The notes: generated by a model from the sequence alone, not told the origin. A stretch of DNA of 64,000 nucleotides from an uncultured Flammeovirgaceae bacterium (GCA_913050055.1 CAJXAT010000001.1:1-64000), one strand, 5' to 3'. Positions 1 through 9,288 are shown, numbered from the stretch's first letter. Numbers and translations are program-made.

Positions 1-166
1 TATCGTAATAACTTACTATTGATACTCTATCTAAAAAAACTGATTTTATAGAGTCCTGCCAACTCCATAAAGATAGTGGATAATAACTCAAAGGTCTATA
101 ATCAGCATTTAAAACAAGTGCTGGACATTTTTCTAAAGGAACTTTCTCACTAGAAGCTATGATCAT
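1..166 (-). CDS. HNH endonuclease family protein (N-terminal part, cut by window edge)
   Basis: The minus strand encodes about 55 residues from an ATG at 166 and runs off the window at base 1. The visible segment contains the CPALVLNADYRPLSYYPLSL signature and then a WSWQD segment followed by FLDRV. I recognise this as the N-terminus of a small, highly conserved HNH endonuclease family that is best known from alphaproteobacteria and also occurs in Bacteroidota. The HNH zinc-finger core itself would lie beyond the window, so catalytic residues cannot be checked. The role in the cell is not established; these genes are usually chromosomal and solitary. Its neighbour at 330-1411 is a pseudogene on the same strand, with about 160 bases of AT-rich spacer between. 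Confidence 0.75.
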   Translation of the reverse strand, partial: MIIASSEKVPLEKCPALVLNADYRPLSYYPLSLWSWQDSIKSVFLDRVSIVSYYD

Positions 167-329
167 AATTTATGCTAACTTAAAGAAAAATATTTATCAA
201 GTTATAATTTTGTTACACTTAAACGTTTTATTTATATAGATTTTTTTTTAGAAGATAAGTCGTAAACTAAATACCTATTTCTTTACAAATCCATTCAAGA
301 TGAGCAAGTATTTTGGTAATCCGATTTAA

Positions 330-1411
330 TTAAATTAGGGTGTCAATTCTATTTTTTTTAATGGCCTGTTCAGCGATTAGGCTGATTTGCTTTATGGCGG
401 TGGGCAAAGAAGCGCATCGAGGATCTTGGGTAAGTCCTTGTTGATATCTATAATATATTTGATGGATGATCATGGCAATTTTTAATAATCCATAGGTATA
501 AAAAAAATGGGATTTTCCATGGTTCTACCAGTTTTTAACTCATATTGATGAATAATTTCTTCTCTAGTTAGATTACCAGCAAGGTGAGTGGGACTGAATT
601 GAAGGCCTTTCATTTCATCTGGATCACTTGGATTTACCCTATAGCTTAAACTCGTACCTAAATCCATTAGAGAATCCCCAAGAGTAGCCATTTCCCAATC
701 AAGAATATTAGAAACTTGAGTCCAGTTATCAGGATTAAGTATCAAATTATCATACTTGAAATTATTGTGAATGAGGCTTATATGGCAGGTGGTCACTTGG
801 TGTTCATTCAACCATTTGATGATGAAATCTATTTTTGAAAAATCATCTGTTTTGGCTTGTTAATACTTCTTACCCCAACCAGATATTTGTCGGACAACAT
901 ATTCTTTGGGTCTGCCTAAGTCACAGAGTCCTCCCTGTTGGGGATCTACTTCATGCAATTCTATCAGTGTATCTAACCAAGCGGTAGATATTTTCTTCAT
1001 TTTCTCAGCTTTAGGATGCATATCTAGAGGCATACCATGTCTTAATATGACACCTTTTCACCCTTTCCATTATATAAAAAGGAGCTCCCATAATACTGAG
1101 ATCTTCGGTATAATAAAATGGGGCGGGTACTTTGTGATTTACAGATTTAAGTCCACATAAAATACGGTATTCAGACCATATCGTGATCTGACTTGACTTT
1201 TGCTCCGATTGGGAGGTCGCCTAAGTACATATTAAGTATCACCCATTGAGATAAAATAGGTTAAATTGGAGTACCCTCCAGGGAATTGTTTGACTTTCAT
1301 GGAACCAGATACATTGGGTAGGTGATCCAAAAGGCATGCTTTTTGCCTTGAGATAGGAAGTTCCTCTCCAGCCCACGTAGTGATCGCCTCATCCTTCCAT
1401 TTTACATTCAT
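330..1411 (-). pseudogene. Decayed phosphotransferase-family (APH-like, LvaA/ACAD10-type) gene
   Basis: Reading the minus strand from ATG 1411 in three frames recovers a nearly complete aminoglycoside-phosphotransferase-fold protein. It begins MNVKWKDEAITTWAGEELP, continues through a KQFPGGYSNLTYF segment and an LIHNNFKYDN loop, and has the DWEMATLGDSLMDLG metal-binding segment. The C-terminus contains IHQIYYRYQQGLTQDPR. Lesions are an in-frame stop after the GGYSNLTYF segment, further frame changes near 1050-1230, a TAA at 860-862, and a frameshift in a run of eight T/A near 510. The catalytic HND motif reads HNN (codon at 761-763). The family acts with acyl-CoA dehydrogenases; LvaA-type members phosphorylate 4-hydroxyacyl-CoA. 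It would have followed the dehydrogenase gene in one operon. It cannot give a working kinase. Confidence 0.85.
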
Positions 1412-1440
1412 TTATATTTTAATAGGATTTGAGTCATTGG

Positions 1441-2621
1441 TTAACGGTAATTTTTTAAAATCTGTTTGGCAATGCTGCTTTTGTGTACTTCACCTGCGCC
1501 ATCATAGATACGAGCACTTCGTTCTAACCTAAACCAAGTTGCCGATATCATATCATCGGAGATACCCAAAGTACCATGCACTTGAATGCCTCGATCCAAA
1601 ACACTTTGCATTACATTGGCACAATAAAATTGTATCATTGAAATTTCAATTCTAGCCTTGGAACCAGCAATCGTATCAATTTTTTATGCAGCGTCTCTTA
1701 CCATTAATTTAGCGGCATGAATCTCGGTCCTACTTTCGGCAATCCAATGTTAAATTGTTTGTTTGTCAGCTAATGTTTTTCCAGGGAAAATTTCTTGAGA
1801 AACGGTACGCTTACATCAGTTCAAATGCCCTTTCACAGATACCGATCCATCGCATGCAGTGGTGAATTCTTCCAGGTCCTAATCTTTTTTGTACAATAGC
1901 AAAACCATCGCCTTCGCTTCTAGGGATATTGGTGATGGGTATTCGACAGTTTTCATATTTTATTTCTGCATGACTGTGCCATCCAGAGCCTTTTTCGCCC
2001 ATGACAGAAATATTACGAATCAGATTAAAACCAGGATTATCGTTGGAAGCAATGATCTGACTAGCCATACAATGACGATCAGTTCCATGGGGATCAGTGA
2101 CGACCATAAAAATGGCAAAAGCAGCACCATCAGTGGAAGAAGTGAACCATTTATGTCCATTGATGACATATTCTGCACCGTCCATGGTGGCAACGGTTCC
2201 AATGATGGTTGGGTTAGATCCAGGATGATCTGGTTCGGTCATAGAAAAACAGTTAGTGATCTCACCTGATAATAGGGGCATGAGATAGTGTTTTTTTTGA
2301 CTTTCAGTACCAAATTCGATTAAGATTTCCATATTGCCCGCATCTTGAGCTTGACAGTTGAAGCAATAATGCCCAAAAAGGACTGCTTCCCAATAATGCA
2401 CTGACTTCACCAAATGCAGCGACAGATAAACCTAGGCCGCCATATTCAGCAGGAATTTTAGGAATTCATAAACCTGCAGCTTTGACCTTTTCTCTGACTT
2501 TTTCTAGATGAGGAACCACCATATTTCACGGTTTACTATGGTATTTGGTCTCTAGAGGAAATATATCCTCATCCAGTGTGGCCTGAACTTTGACCAAGAT
2601 TTCTTTTAATTGATCACCCAT
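1441..2621 (-). pseudogene. Decayed acyl-CoA dehydrogenase gene (ACAD10/11 or LvaC type)
   Basis: Starting at ATG 2621, the minus strand gives a recognisable FAD-dependent acyl-CoA dehydrogenase in fragments: AEYGGLGLS near the N-terminus, FNCQAQDAGNMEIL, the CFSMTEPDHPGS substrate segment, the NGHKWFTSS loop, the GPGRIHHCMRWIGICERAF signature, and a C-terminal RSARIYDGAGEVHK segment. Lesions are TGA codons near 2530 and 2469 (the second where GLW is expected), a frameshift near 2385, a two-base loss after ELM near 1811, and two TAA codons near 1680-1760. The start overlaps the stop of the MaoC gene by 8 bases, so the intact ancestor was translationally coupled to it. The fragment 1811-2413 is the longest open piece, but it lacks the N-terminal domain and part of the C-terminal helical domain. 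Confidence 0.9.
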
Positions 2622-3102
2622 CTTTTTTAGTATAAGCTTGACCTATGAATTCAGCCACACAAACGGGCTTTTCAGTACCCTGACATTCGAAGACCACTTT
2701 AAACTTGTAGCGACCCCCTCCGTCAAATTCGTTGAATTCCATCAAGGACAATCGGCCCCGCACCTGGCTACCAGAACGTGTTGGATGAGGGAATCTCACT
2801 TTATCTAAGCCATAGTTTACGCCCATGGTGACGTCATTTATTTGGTAAGTCTCTTTAGCGAATTTAGCAGCAAAAGAGAGTACTAAGAAACCATGTGCTA
2901 CCGTTTGACCGTAAGGCGAATATTTTTTAGACTTTTCTTCATCAATATGAATCCATTGGGTATCCCCAGTGAGTTCAGCGAAAGTGTTGATCTTCTCTTG
3001 GGTGATTACATTCCATTCGGTAAGTCCCAATTCTGTTCCGATCGCATCTTTCAGATCCGTCAAATGATTAAATGAGGTTGCGTAGGGTTTATCTGTCATC
3101 AT
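2614..3102 (-). CDS. MaoC family dehydratase (R-specific enoyl-CoA hydratase type)
   Basis: This is a 162-residue hot-dog-fold protein predicted to hydrate trans-2-enoyl-CoA to (R)-3-hydroxyacyl-CoA in the cytoplasm. The conserved MaoC hydratase segment is present: TGDTQWIHID followed by the AHGFL motif, then MGVNYGLDKVRFPHP. ATG 3102 is chosen because an AGGA lies ten bases upstream; an upstream TTG at 3120 would overlap the preceding SDR stop and is less likely. It overlaps the start of the decayed acyl-CoA dehydrogenase gene by 8 bases. The gene is intact although both genes downstream of it in the operon are dead, so it may serve other CoA esters together with the adjacent SDRs and the thiolase at 8102. 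The family is clear; the substrate is not. Confidence 0.85.
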   Translation of the reverse strand: MMTDKPYATSFNHLTDLKDAIGTELGLTEWNVITQEKINTFAELTGDTQWIHIDEEKSKKYSPYGQTVAHGFLVLSFAAKFAKETYQINDVTMGVNYGLDKVRFPHPTRSGSQVRGRLSLMEFNEFDGGGRYKFKVVFECQGTEKPVCVAEFIGQAYTKKDG

Positions 3103-3109
3103 TTTATAT

Positions 3110-3883
3110 TTATCCTGCAATTAAAAACCCACCGTCCGCAGTAAAGGTTGAGCCCGTACAATAGCTAGATGCATCAGAAGCAAGAAAGAGGGCAAGTCCT
3201 GCAATTTCATCAGGTTCGGCCATGCGATTCAAAGCTAAATGCTTGGTAAACCGAGCCAAGTTTTTTTCATCTGACCATAAGGCTTTACTAAATTTAGTTT
3301 TAATCAAGCCAGGACAAATGACATTGCTTCGAATCCCTTGCTGGCCCCATTCTTTGGCTTGCGTTTTGGTAAGCATAATTAATCCTGCTTTGCTTATGCT
3401 GTAAAGACCTAAACCTGCACTGGGTTTAATTCCTTCTACGGATGAGATATTGATGATAGATCCACCCCCTCTTTCAACCATGGAGGGGCGGCACAGATTA
3501 CTCAGTAAAAAGCAGGCACGCAAATTGATGTTCATTATTTTGTCAAAGACCCCACCATCTGCTTGATCGATAGGTCCATAGACTGGATTGGCAGCCGCAT
3601 TATTAACTAAAAGATCTATTCCACCGAATTGGGCAATAGTTTCCTCAACCAGCATTTTGAGTTGCGCTTCATCTCCTATATTGCATACGATACCATGTGC
3701 ATTTAAACCTGCTGTGGTTAGGCTTTTAACAGTCTCGTCAATGCCTTCTTTTTTTCGACTGCTGATTACGACTTTGGCGCCTTGCTCGGCCAGTACCAAA
3801 GAAATAGCGGCACCAATTCCTTTACTTGCACCAGTAATGAGTGCAACTTTTCCCTTTATTTCAAATTTTTCTTTTAGGGTCAT
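3110..3883 (-). CDS. Short-chain dehydrogenase/reductase (SDR family oxidoreductase)
   Basis: This is a 257-residue classical SDR. It has the cofactor motif TGASKGIG around residues 18-25, the NNAAA structural motif near 92, the catalytic serine in ISSVEG near 146, and a YSISK catalytic tyrosine-lysine motif near 160. The C-terminus ends with the SDR segment TGSTFTADGG. It resembles DHRS4-like carbonyl or hydroxyacyl reductases more than FabG. It sits 11 bases from SDR2 upstream and 7 bases before the MaoC start, so the three genes form one operon with the dead dehydrogenase and phosphotransferase genes. Such SDRs commonly interconvert 3-hydroxyacyl-CoA and 3-ketoacyl-CoA, but the substrate cannot be read from the sequence. 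Confidence 0.85.
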   Translation of the reverse strand: MTLKEKFEIKGKVALITGASKGIGAAISLVLAEQGAKVVISSRKKEGIDETVKSLTTAGLNAHGIVCNIGDEAQLKMLVEETIAQFGGIDLLVNNAAANPVYGPIDQADGGVFDKIMNINLRACFLLSNLCRPSMVERGGGSIINISSVEGIKPSAGLGLYSISKAGLIMLTKTQAKEWGQQGIRSNVICPGLIKTKFSKALWSDEKNLARFTKHLALNRMAEPDEIAGLALFLASDASSYCTGSTFTADGGFLIAG

Positions 3884-3894
3884 AATTCTTTTTT

Positions 3895-4635
3895 TTAGAT
3901 AGCGAGAGCACCTCCGTTTACATGTAAGGTAAAGGCGGTTACAAATCCTGCTTCTTTCGAGGCTAAGAACAGATAAGCATGCCCAATATCATGGGCAGTA
4001 CCGATTCTCCCAACAGGAATCATGGCAATACCGGCATCGATCACCTCCTTTGGCATGCTGTCTGACATTTCAGACTTAATAAATCCTGGGGCGACGGCAT
4101 TTACGGTAATCCCATATTTTCCTGTTTCCCTTGCCAAAGATTTGGTAAAGCCAACAATACCCGCTTTGCTTGCTGCGTAATTGGTTTGTCCAAAAGCACC
4201 CATCGTACCATTGATGGAGGAAGTATTGATGATTCTACCATATTTTGCTTCTCGCATGATAGGAACCACTACTTTGCAGGTATTGAATGCACCCGTGAGG
4301 TTGACATTTAATACAGCATGCCATTCTTCATCAGTCATTTTTAGGAACGACTTGTCTCGGATGATGCCGGCATTATTGATCAGGATATCAATACGACCGA
4401 ATCGAGTCATGATTTCAGCTACTGCTGTTTCGACTTGACTTCTCTCGGTAATGTCTACTTTTTGAAAGAAGATCTCCCCGCCTTGTTTGGCGATTCGAGC
4501 GGCAGTGGGCTGACCATCGAGGACATCCCAAATAACCACTTTGGCGCCTGCCTGGCAAAAAACCTCCGAGGCACCTTCACCAATTCCTTGTGCACCTCCT
4601 GTGATGATGGCGACTTGGCAGTCTAGTTTGCTCAT
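3895..4635 (-). CDS. SDR family oxidoreductase, FabG / acetoacetyl-CoA reductase-like
   Basis: This is a 246-residue classical SDR with TGGAQGIG near residue 13, the NNAG motif (INNAGIIRD) near 87, catalytic serine in NTSSINGTMG near 140, and YAASK near 152. The PGFIKSEMSDSMP loop and the overall length match beta-ketoacyl or acetoacetyl-CoA reductases. It is the first gene of the minus-strand operon SDR2-SDR1-MaoC-ACAD-APH. An AT-rich gene-poor stretch of about 740 bases lies upstream and presumably carries the promoter, although no clear TAnnTTTG element was found close to the start. A second SDR directly downstream suggests the operon once ran consecutive redox steps on one CoA-ester pathway. 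Confidence 0.85.
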   Translation of the reverse strand: MSKLDCQVAIITGGAQGIGEGASEVFCQAGAKVVIWDVLDGQPTAARIAKQGGEIFFQKVDITERSQVETAVAEIMTRFGRIDILINNAGIIRDKSFLKMTDEEWHAVLNVNLTGAFNTCKVVVPIMREAKYGRIINTSSINGTMGAFGQTNYAASKAGIVGFTKSLARETGKYGITVNAVAPGFIKSEMSDSMPKEVIDAGIAMIPVGRIGTAHDIGHAYLFLASKEAGFVTAFTLHVNGGALAI

Positions 4636-5375
4636 TTTATTTTTTTTATTTTATTTTTTCGAATAATGAATAATTTAAAATCTTCTTTATTTTCAAACTT
4701 TGTAATTAGCCTAAGATTTATATTTCCACCCTTTTTTTCAAAGAGTGCTCTTATCTAATTTGCGAAAGAAGTAGACTATTTTCCTAATTTCATCAAATCC
4801 GAATATTCTCATATTTTTAGAGAGTTTACTTTCTGACAGTCATATTAAATGATAATTCTATCAATATACTCTAGGAAAGTGCCTAATACATAAATTATCT
4901 AACGCTTGAAGGGCTCTCGAATTAGTAATACCCAAAAAGCATAGCAGAATTAAAGATAATATGATCTTTCTTAATCTGACAATGAGTTGCGAAAGATTTT
5001 GTCTCCATATAAACGCTTGACTTACCTTGAATTAAAATTTATGAAAGGCCTATAGATCAGTTAATCAAAATTCTGAGGATTAAGATTTCGTTTATAAGGA
5101 CATATATTAATTATATTTTTAGATGTGATTGAATTAACAAAGACACAAATAATTAGATTTTGTGATCTTCTGGAAAATCTAAAAATGATTAAAGGCCAAA
5201 GGGATTAAAAAACAAATTTGTATGAGTTTGGAATGAGATTATTTACTTTTAAAAAAGAGTTGATCAAATAATTGTTTTTAATCTGAGACATGTTGCGGAA
5301 GGACAGACAAATCCCGCTTAGTATGTAAAATGGAATTTTTAGAATAACAATAAAAATATTAATTATGTTATTTAA
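4636..5375. other. Gene-free AT-rich spacer between divergent catabolic blocks
   Basis: No convincing coding sequence is visible on either strand. The only open frame of note, on the minus strand at 5205-5513, has biased composition, no family resemblance and runs over the start of the SDR pseudogene, so it was not called. Three imperfect copies of a TTGCG(A/G)AAG word occur near 4757, 4992 and 5293; the last two are preceded by similar AATCTGA(G)ACA-like sequence. A perfect 8-base inverted repeat lies at 5154-5181. The stretch may be decayed coding DNA or a divergent regulatory region. Confidence 0.5.
5154..5181. repeat. Small inverted repeat (8-bp arms, 12-base loop)
   Basis: TAGATTTT at 5154-5161 is mirrored by AAAATCTA at 5174-5181. 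The arms are AT-rich and are not followed by a T-run on either strand, so this is not a convincing terminator. It could be an operator-like site or chance in AT-rich DNA. Confidence 0.3.
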
Positions 5376-6090
5376 CGGGAAGTTATTGTAATTACTGGAG
5401 CAGCAGCGGTGAGGGTTTTTGCCAAAAAAGAGGCTTTTGTCGTACTGGCTGATATCTCCGCGGAAAAAATGGCAGGTATTTCCGAGTCTATTCCTATGAA
5501 ATGCATGATTCAAGAAACCGTTGTATCAAAATATGAGCAGATTTAAAGGTTGGTAGTTGCTGTAATTAAAAAATATGGGTGCACTGATGTATGGGTAAAT
5601 AATGAGGGTATTGGTCCGGATCAAATGCTGAAAACAGCAGATCATAGGTTACAAGATTGGGAACGTGTGATTGCGACTAATCAGTCGGATGCATTTTATG
5701 GCATGAAAGTAGTGCTACCCGTAATGTTAAAGTAAGGCAATGGAAATATCCTGAATGTCGCTTCACTTGCAGGATTAAGAGCCTCAGACAGTAATATTTC
5801 TAATGTAGCGAGCAAATTTGTAGTAGTCGGAATGACCAAGGCAGCCGCATTGGAATATGCAAAAAAATATCCGGATCAACGCGGTTTGTCCAGGATATAC
5901 CGATACGAATACGCTCTGTTAACTGTTGGAGGCCAAGCCTGATATAGAAGATAAATTAAAGAGCCACATACGTATGGGTCGTTTTGGAAAAGCAACAGAG
6001 GTGGCTACAGCTATAGGTTGGCTGGCCTCAGACGAAACACAATTCATGACCGGTCAAACCTTGGCATTGGACGGTGGAACCTCGCTCTGA
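5376..6090 (+). pseudogene. Decayed short-chain dehydrogenase gene
   Basis: Plus-strand translation in shifting frames recovers a classical SDR: VIVITGAAA at the start, VWVNNEGIGPDQ (a damaged NNAG motif), NILNVASLAGLRAS, a degenerate ASKFVVVGMTKAAALEYAK where YxxxK is expected, and a clean C-terminus GWLASDETQFMTGQTLALDG ending at TGA 6088-6090. The glycine-rich GxxxGIG cofactor loop is deleted between TGAAA and VRVF. In-frame stops lie near 5546 and 5733, there is at least one frameshift near 5890, and no good start codon remains. The original protein was probably about 250 residues and FabG-like. It lies upstream of the enoyl-CoA isomerase gene on the same strand and may once have led that operon. 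Confidence 0.85.
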
Positions 6091-6203
6091 TAACAAGCGA
6101 TGATCTCTGACCTAAATTATCCATTGTTTAGTTTTGACAGAGACCTCTTTGAAAGTACTTACCTTTACCGATGTGATGAGGAAAGCTTAGAGTTGGGAGT
6201 TAT

Positions 6204-6234
6204 GGGTCCGCTTACCAAGTTGATGAACGGACCC
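6204..6234. repeat. Inverted repeat downstream of the SDR pseudogene
   Basis: GGGTCCG at 6204-6210 is mirrored exactly by CGGACCC at 6228-6234 with a 17-base loop. It lies between the SDR pseudogene and the isomerase gene start at 6316. The 3' side is CTTCC rather than a T-run, so terminator function is uncertain; a regulatory hairpin or protein-binding site is also possible. Confidence 0.4.
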
Positions 6235-6315
6235 TTCCAAAACTTAGTATATAAAGGATCGGCATAATAAATGAAATGGTCTTTATAATATGGAAAAGAA
6301 TCAAAAAAGTAGTAT

Positions 6316-7095
6316 ATGATAATGGAAACATTAAAGATCACTAGGAAGGAAAATTATACCCTTGTTCAGCTCAGCCGGGGGAAGGCCAATCCGATCAATC
6401 ATCAGATGGTTAAAGATTTGAATACGACTTTTACCACTCTGCATGAAGAGGCTGAAATAAAAGGAGTGATTCTAACGGGGACGCCTAATTTTTTCTCAGC
6501 GGGTTTAGATGTAGTGGAGCTTTATGATTATGATGAAGATCAGATGAGAAATTTCATGATTGATTTTGGGGCCATGCACGTGCAGCTGTCGCGTTTTCCA
6601 AAGCCTATGATTTGTGCAATTTCTGGTTATTGTCCGGCGGGCGGAACGGTCATCGCGATTACTGCTGATTATAGGGTAATGAATGAAGATTCAAAGTTTT
6701 CTCTGGGCTTAAATGAAATGAAGGTGAATGTTCAAATCACGACAAACCTTATTGAAGCTTACACCTATTGGCTGGGTACAAGTCTGGCCAATAGATATAT
6801 TCTCGAAGGGAAATTGCTCACGCCTTCAGAGGCCCTAAAAGTACAGCTTGTAGATGAGATCTGCCCTGCTGATGAGGTCATGATGCGTGCAGAATTGAAG
6901 TTGCAAGAATTTCTTCAAGCAGATTCGGATATCTTTGGTTACACCAAATCACAATTGAGGACAAAATGGCATGCGAGTCAGGAGTTAAAAGGTGGAGCGG
7001 ATCTTGAACAAACGCTGAACATATGGTGGAAGCCTGAAATTAGAGCCAAAATAGCTTCTTTGATTGCGAGTTTTAAAAACAAAAAAAATGAATAA
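6316..7095 (+). CDS. Enoyl-CoA hydratase/isomerase family protein (Delta3,Delta2-enoyl-CoA isomerase-like)
   Basis: This 259-residue crotonase-fold protein probably shifts double bonds in, or hydrates, enoyl-CoA during fatty-acid breakdown. Visible features are NFFSAGLDVVELY near residues 58-70 (oxyanion-hole segment), SGYCPAGGTVIAI near 103-115 (second oxyanion glycines), and SLGLNEMKVNVQI near 131-143. The glutamate in the GLNE segment fits mitochondrial-type enoyl-CoA isomerases rather than dual-glutamate hydratases. The start could be ATG 6316 or ATG 6322; no strong ribosome-binding site decides this. The stop overlaps by 8 bases the ATG at 7088 of the MDR gene, so the two are coupled. 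The fold is clear; the isomerase assignment is moderate. Confidence 0.8.
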   Translation: MIMETLKITRKENYTLVQLSRGKANPINHQMVKDLNTTFTTLHEEAEIKGVILTGTPNFFSAGLDVVELYDYDEDQMRNFMIDFGAMHVQLSRFPKPMICAISGYCPAGGTVIAITADYRVMNEDSKFSLGLNEMKVNVQITTNLIEAYTYWLGTSLANRYILEGKLLTPSEALKVQLVDEICPADEVMMRAELKLQEFLQADSDIFGYTKSQLRTKWHASQELKGGADLEQTLNIWWKPEIRAKIASLIASFKNKKNE

Positions 7096-8072
7096 ACAAT
7101 TATTATTGATGAAAAGGCCTGTTGAATTCCCCTCGGAAGATACTTGGGCATTTACTAAGGAGCAGACGCCGGAGCCTAGAGAAGGTCAACTGTTGATTCG
7201 TCAACATTTGATTAGTTTAGATCCTGCCATGAGGGGTTGGATCAATGCATCTAGATCTTATATAGAAGCGGTAGAACTGGGCGATGTTATGCGAGCAGGG
7301 ACAGTGGGTCAAGGCAGTGAATCACCCAAAATTTAAAGAAGGAGACATGCTTTCGGGATGGGGTGGAGTGCAACAATTTACCCTTACAGATGGGAAAGGA
7401 TTCCATAAAATCAATACCGAACTAGCCGATCCAAAAGTACATATGAGTACTTTGGGGATGTCGGGAATGACGGCTTATTTTGGTATTTTAGAGGTAGGTA
7501 AAATTAAACTGGGGGATACCGTAGTCGTATCAGGTGCCGCGGGGGCTGTGGGCTCTGTAGTTGGTCAAATAGCTAAAATTAAAGGTTGCCGAGTAGTAGG
7601 GATTGTAGGTGGCGAAGAAAAATGCCATTATCTAAAAGAAGATTTAGGGTTTGATGAGGTCATTGATTATAAGTCAGGAAACCTCAGGAAAAATTTAAAA
7701 AAAGCTTGCCCGGAAGGCATAGATGTGTATTTTGATAATGTTGGTGGTTATACCCTTGATACGGTATTGACCAGAATTAATATGCAGGCACGAATTGTGA
7801 TTTGTGGGGCCATTTCCCAATACAATGAAAAAGTAATTCAGGGGCCAACAAATTATTTGTCCTTGCTTGTCAATCGTGCAACGATGGAAGGGATGGTCTT
7901 TGATTATGCCAAAAGGTATCCTGAGGCAGTCATACAATTGGTCCAATGGATGAACGAGGGTAAGCTGAAATCTCGTGAAGATGTTTACGTCGGCATTGAG
8001 CATTTTTATGAAACTTTTTGCCGTTTATTTTCGGGGGGAAAAATTGGGAAACTAATTTTAAATATAAAATAA
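7088..8072 (+). pseudogene. NADP-dependent MDR oxidoreductase gene (CurA/PTGR type) with one frameshift
   Basis: The first frame from ATG 7088 gives MNKQLLLMKRPVEFPSEDTW through a LDPAMRGWIN segment and RAGTVGQ, then stops at 7334-7336. The next frame resumes at about 7323 with VNHPKFKEGDMLSGWGG and runs to TAA at 8072, including SGAAGAVGSVVGQIAK (the nucleotide-binding loop) and YFDNVGG. Joined, this is a full-length protein of about 328 residues of the leukotriene B4 12-hydroxydehydrogenase / curcumin reductase family, which reduces alpha,beta-unsaturated carbonyls with NADPH. The only defect is one extra base near 7318-7322, not in a homopolymer. It is either a recent disruption or a sequence error. 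The order isomerase, MDR, thiolase suggests a CoA-ester degradation operon. Confidence 0.75.
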
Positions 8073-8101
8073 TAAACAAGCATATAATAAAAAGAGAAAT
8101 A

Positions 8102-9283
8102 ATGAAAGAAGCATTTATAGTATCCACGGCCAGAACACCTATAGGTAAGGCATATCGGGGTGCTTTGAATATGACTCAAGGAGCCACCCTAGGTGGATGG
8201 GTGATCAAGGAAGCTGTACATCGTTCTGGAGTGGCTCCTGAGGAGGTTGAAGACGTCATCATGGGTTGTGCCATGCAACAAGGAACCACAGGTGGAAATA
8301 TTGGGCGTCAGGCGGCATTGGCAGCAGATCTACCGGTCACGGTGCCAGGCATGAGTATGGACAGACAATGTTCTTCAGGTATGATGGCCATTGCAATGGC
8401 CGCTAAACAAGTATTGGTTGATGGTATGCAAGTGGCTGTGGGAGGAGGTATTGAATCCATCAGCTTGGTTCAAAATGAAAAGGCCAATACCCATATGGGG
8501 GTGGATAAAGCATTGGTGGCCAAGCACAATCATATTTACATGCCCATGCTGCAAACCGCAGAAATTGTGGCAAAGCGTTATGGAATATCAAGAGATGAGC
8601 AGGATACTTATGGACTTGAGAGCCAAAAACGGACGGCAGCAGCACAAGAGGCAGGTAAGTTTAACGATGAAATTATTCCGGTAACCACAACTAAGGCCTT
8701 ATTTAATAAAGAAACGAAGGAGTATACTTTTGAACAAGTAACTATAAATAAGGATGAAGGAAATAGACCTTCTACTAATATTGAGGGTCTTAATAGCTTA
8801 AATGTTGTTATTGAAGGAGGTTGTATTACCGCAGGAAATGCCAGTCAGCTATCAGATGGCGCTTCAGCTTCGGTGGTCATGGATAGCACATTGGTGACCC
8901 AGCGAGGGATCGCGCCGCTAGGTGCTTACCGAGGAATGGCTGTGGCCGGTTGTGAACCAGATGAAATGGGTATAGGACCTATTTTTGCAATTCCTAAGTT
9001 ATTGAAACAAAATGGGCTTACAATTCAGGATATTGGTCTTTGGGAATTAAATGAGGCCTTTGCTGTTCAGGTACTTTATTGCCAAGAAAAATTAGGGATT
9101 CCCATGGAACTCATGAATGTCAATGGAGGCGCAATTTCTATAGGCCACCCTTATGGAATGAGTGGTGCTAGAATGGTTGGTCATTCGCTTATTGAAGGCA
9201 AGCGAAGGGGAGCTAAGTATGTGGTAAGTACGATGTGTATCGGAGGAGGTATGGGTGCCGCAGGTCTATTTGAAGTATTTTAA
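8102..9283 (+). CDS. Acetyl-CoA C-acyltransferase (thiolase)
   Basis: This is a 393-residue thiolase, the normal length for the family, that cleaves 3-ketoacyl-CoA with CoA to acetyl-CoA and a shortened acyl-CoA, or runs in reverse. The nucleophilic cysteine is C90 in [15 protein letters not shown] lies at 317-320, the catalytic histidine is H349 in [10 protein letters not shown], and the second cysteine is C379 in [14 protein letters not shown] 8102 follows the MDR stop by 29 bases with AGAGAAATA before it. The gene sits among fatty-acid catabolism genes, which suggests degradation rather than polyhydroxyalkanoate or mevalonate synthesis. All key residues are intact in contrast with several neighbours. 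Specificity for chain length cannot be told from sequence. Confidence 0.9.
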   Translation: MKEAFIVSTARTPIGKAYRGALNMTQGATLGGWVIKEAVHRSGVAPEEVEDVIMGCAMQQGTTGGNIGRQAALAADLPVTVPGMSMDRQCSSGMMAIAMAAKQVLVDGMQVAVGGGIESISLVQNEKANTHMGVDKALVAKHNHIYMPMLQTAEIVAKRYGISRDEQDTYGLESQKRTAAAQEAGKFNDEIIPVTTTKALFNKETKEYTFEQVTINKDEGNRPSTNIEGLNSLNVVIEGGCITAGNASQLSDGASASVVMDSTLVTQRGIAPLGAYRGMAVAGCEPDEMGIGPIFAIPKLLKQNGLTIQDIGLWELNEAFAVQVLYCQEKLGIPMELMNVNGGAISIGHPYGMSGARMVGHSLIEGKRRGAKYVVSTMCIGGGMGAAGLFEVF

Positions 9284-9288
9284 AGTTT

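Noticed and set aside
906-1160. Plus-strand open frame inside the phosphotransferase pseudogene
   Set aside because: It is antisense to recognisable phosphotransferase sequence and has no independent support.
2440-2540. TGA codons at tryptophan-like positions in the acyl-CoA dehydrogenase remnant suggested UGA=Trp recoding
   Set aside because: The same gene has TAA stops and frameshifts, and neighbouring intact genes such as the MaoC, cysC and porZ genes end with TGA. Simple decay explains it.
5205-5513. Minus-strand open frame of about 100 codons
   Set aside because: No family resemblance, odd composition, and it runs antisense over the start of the SDR pseudogene.
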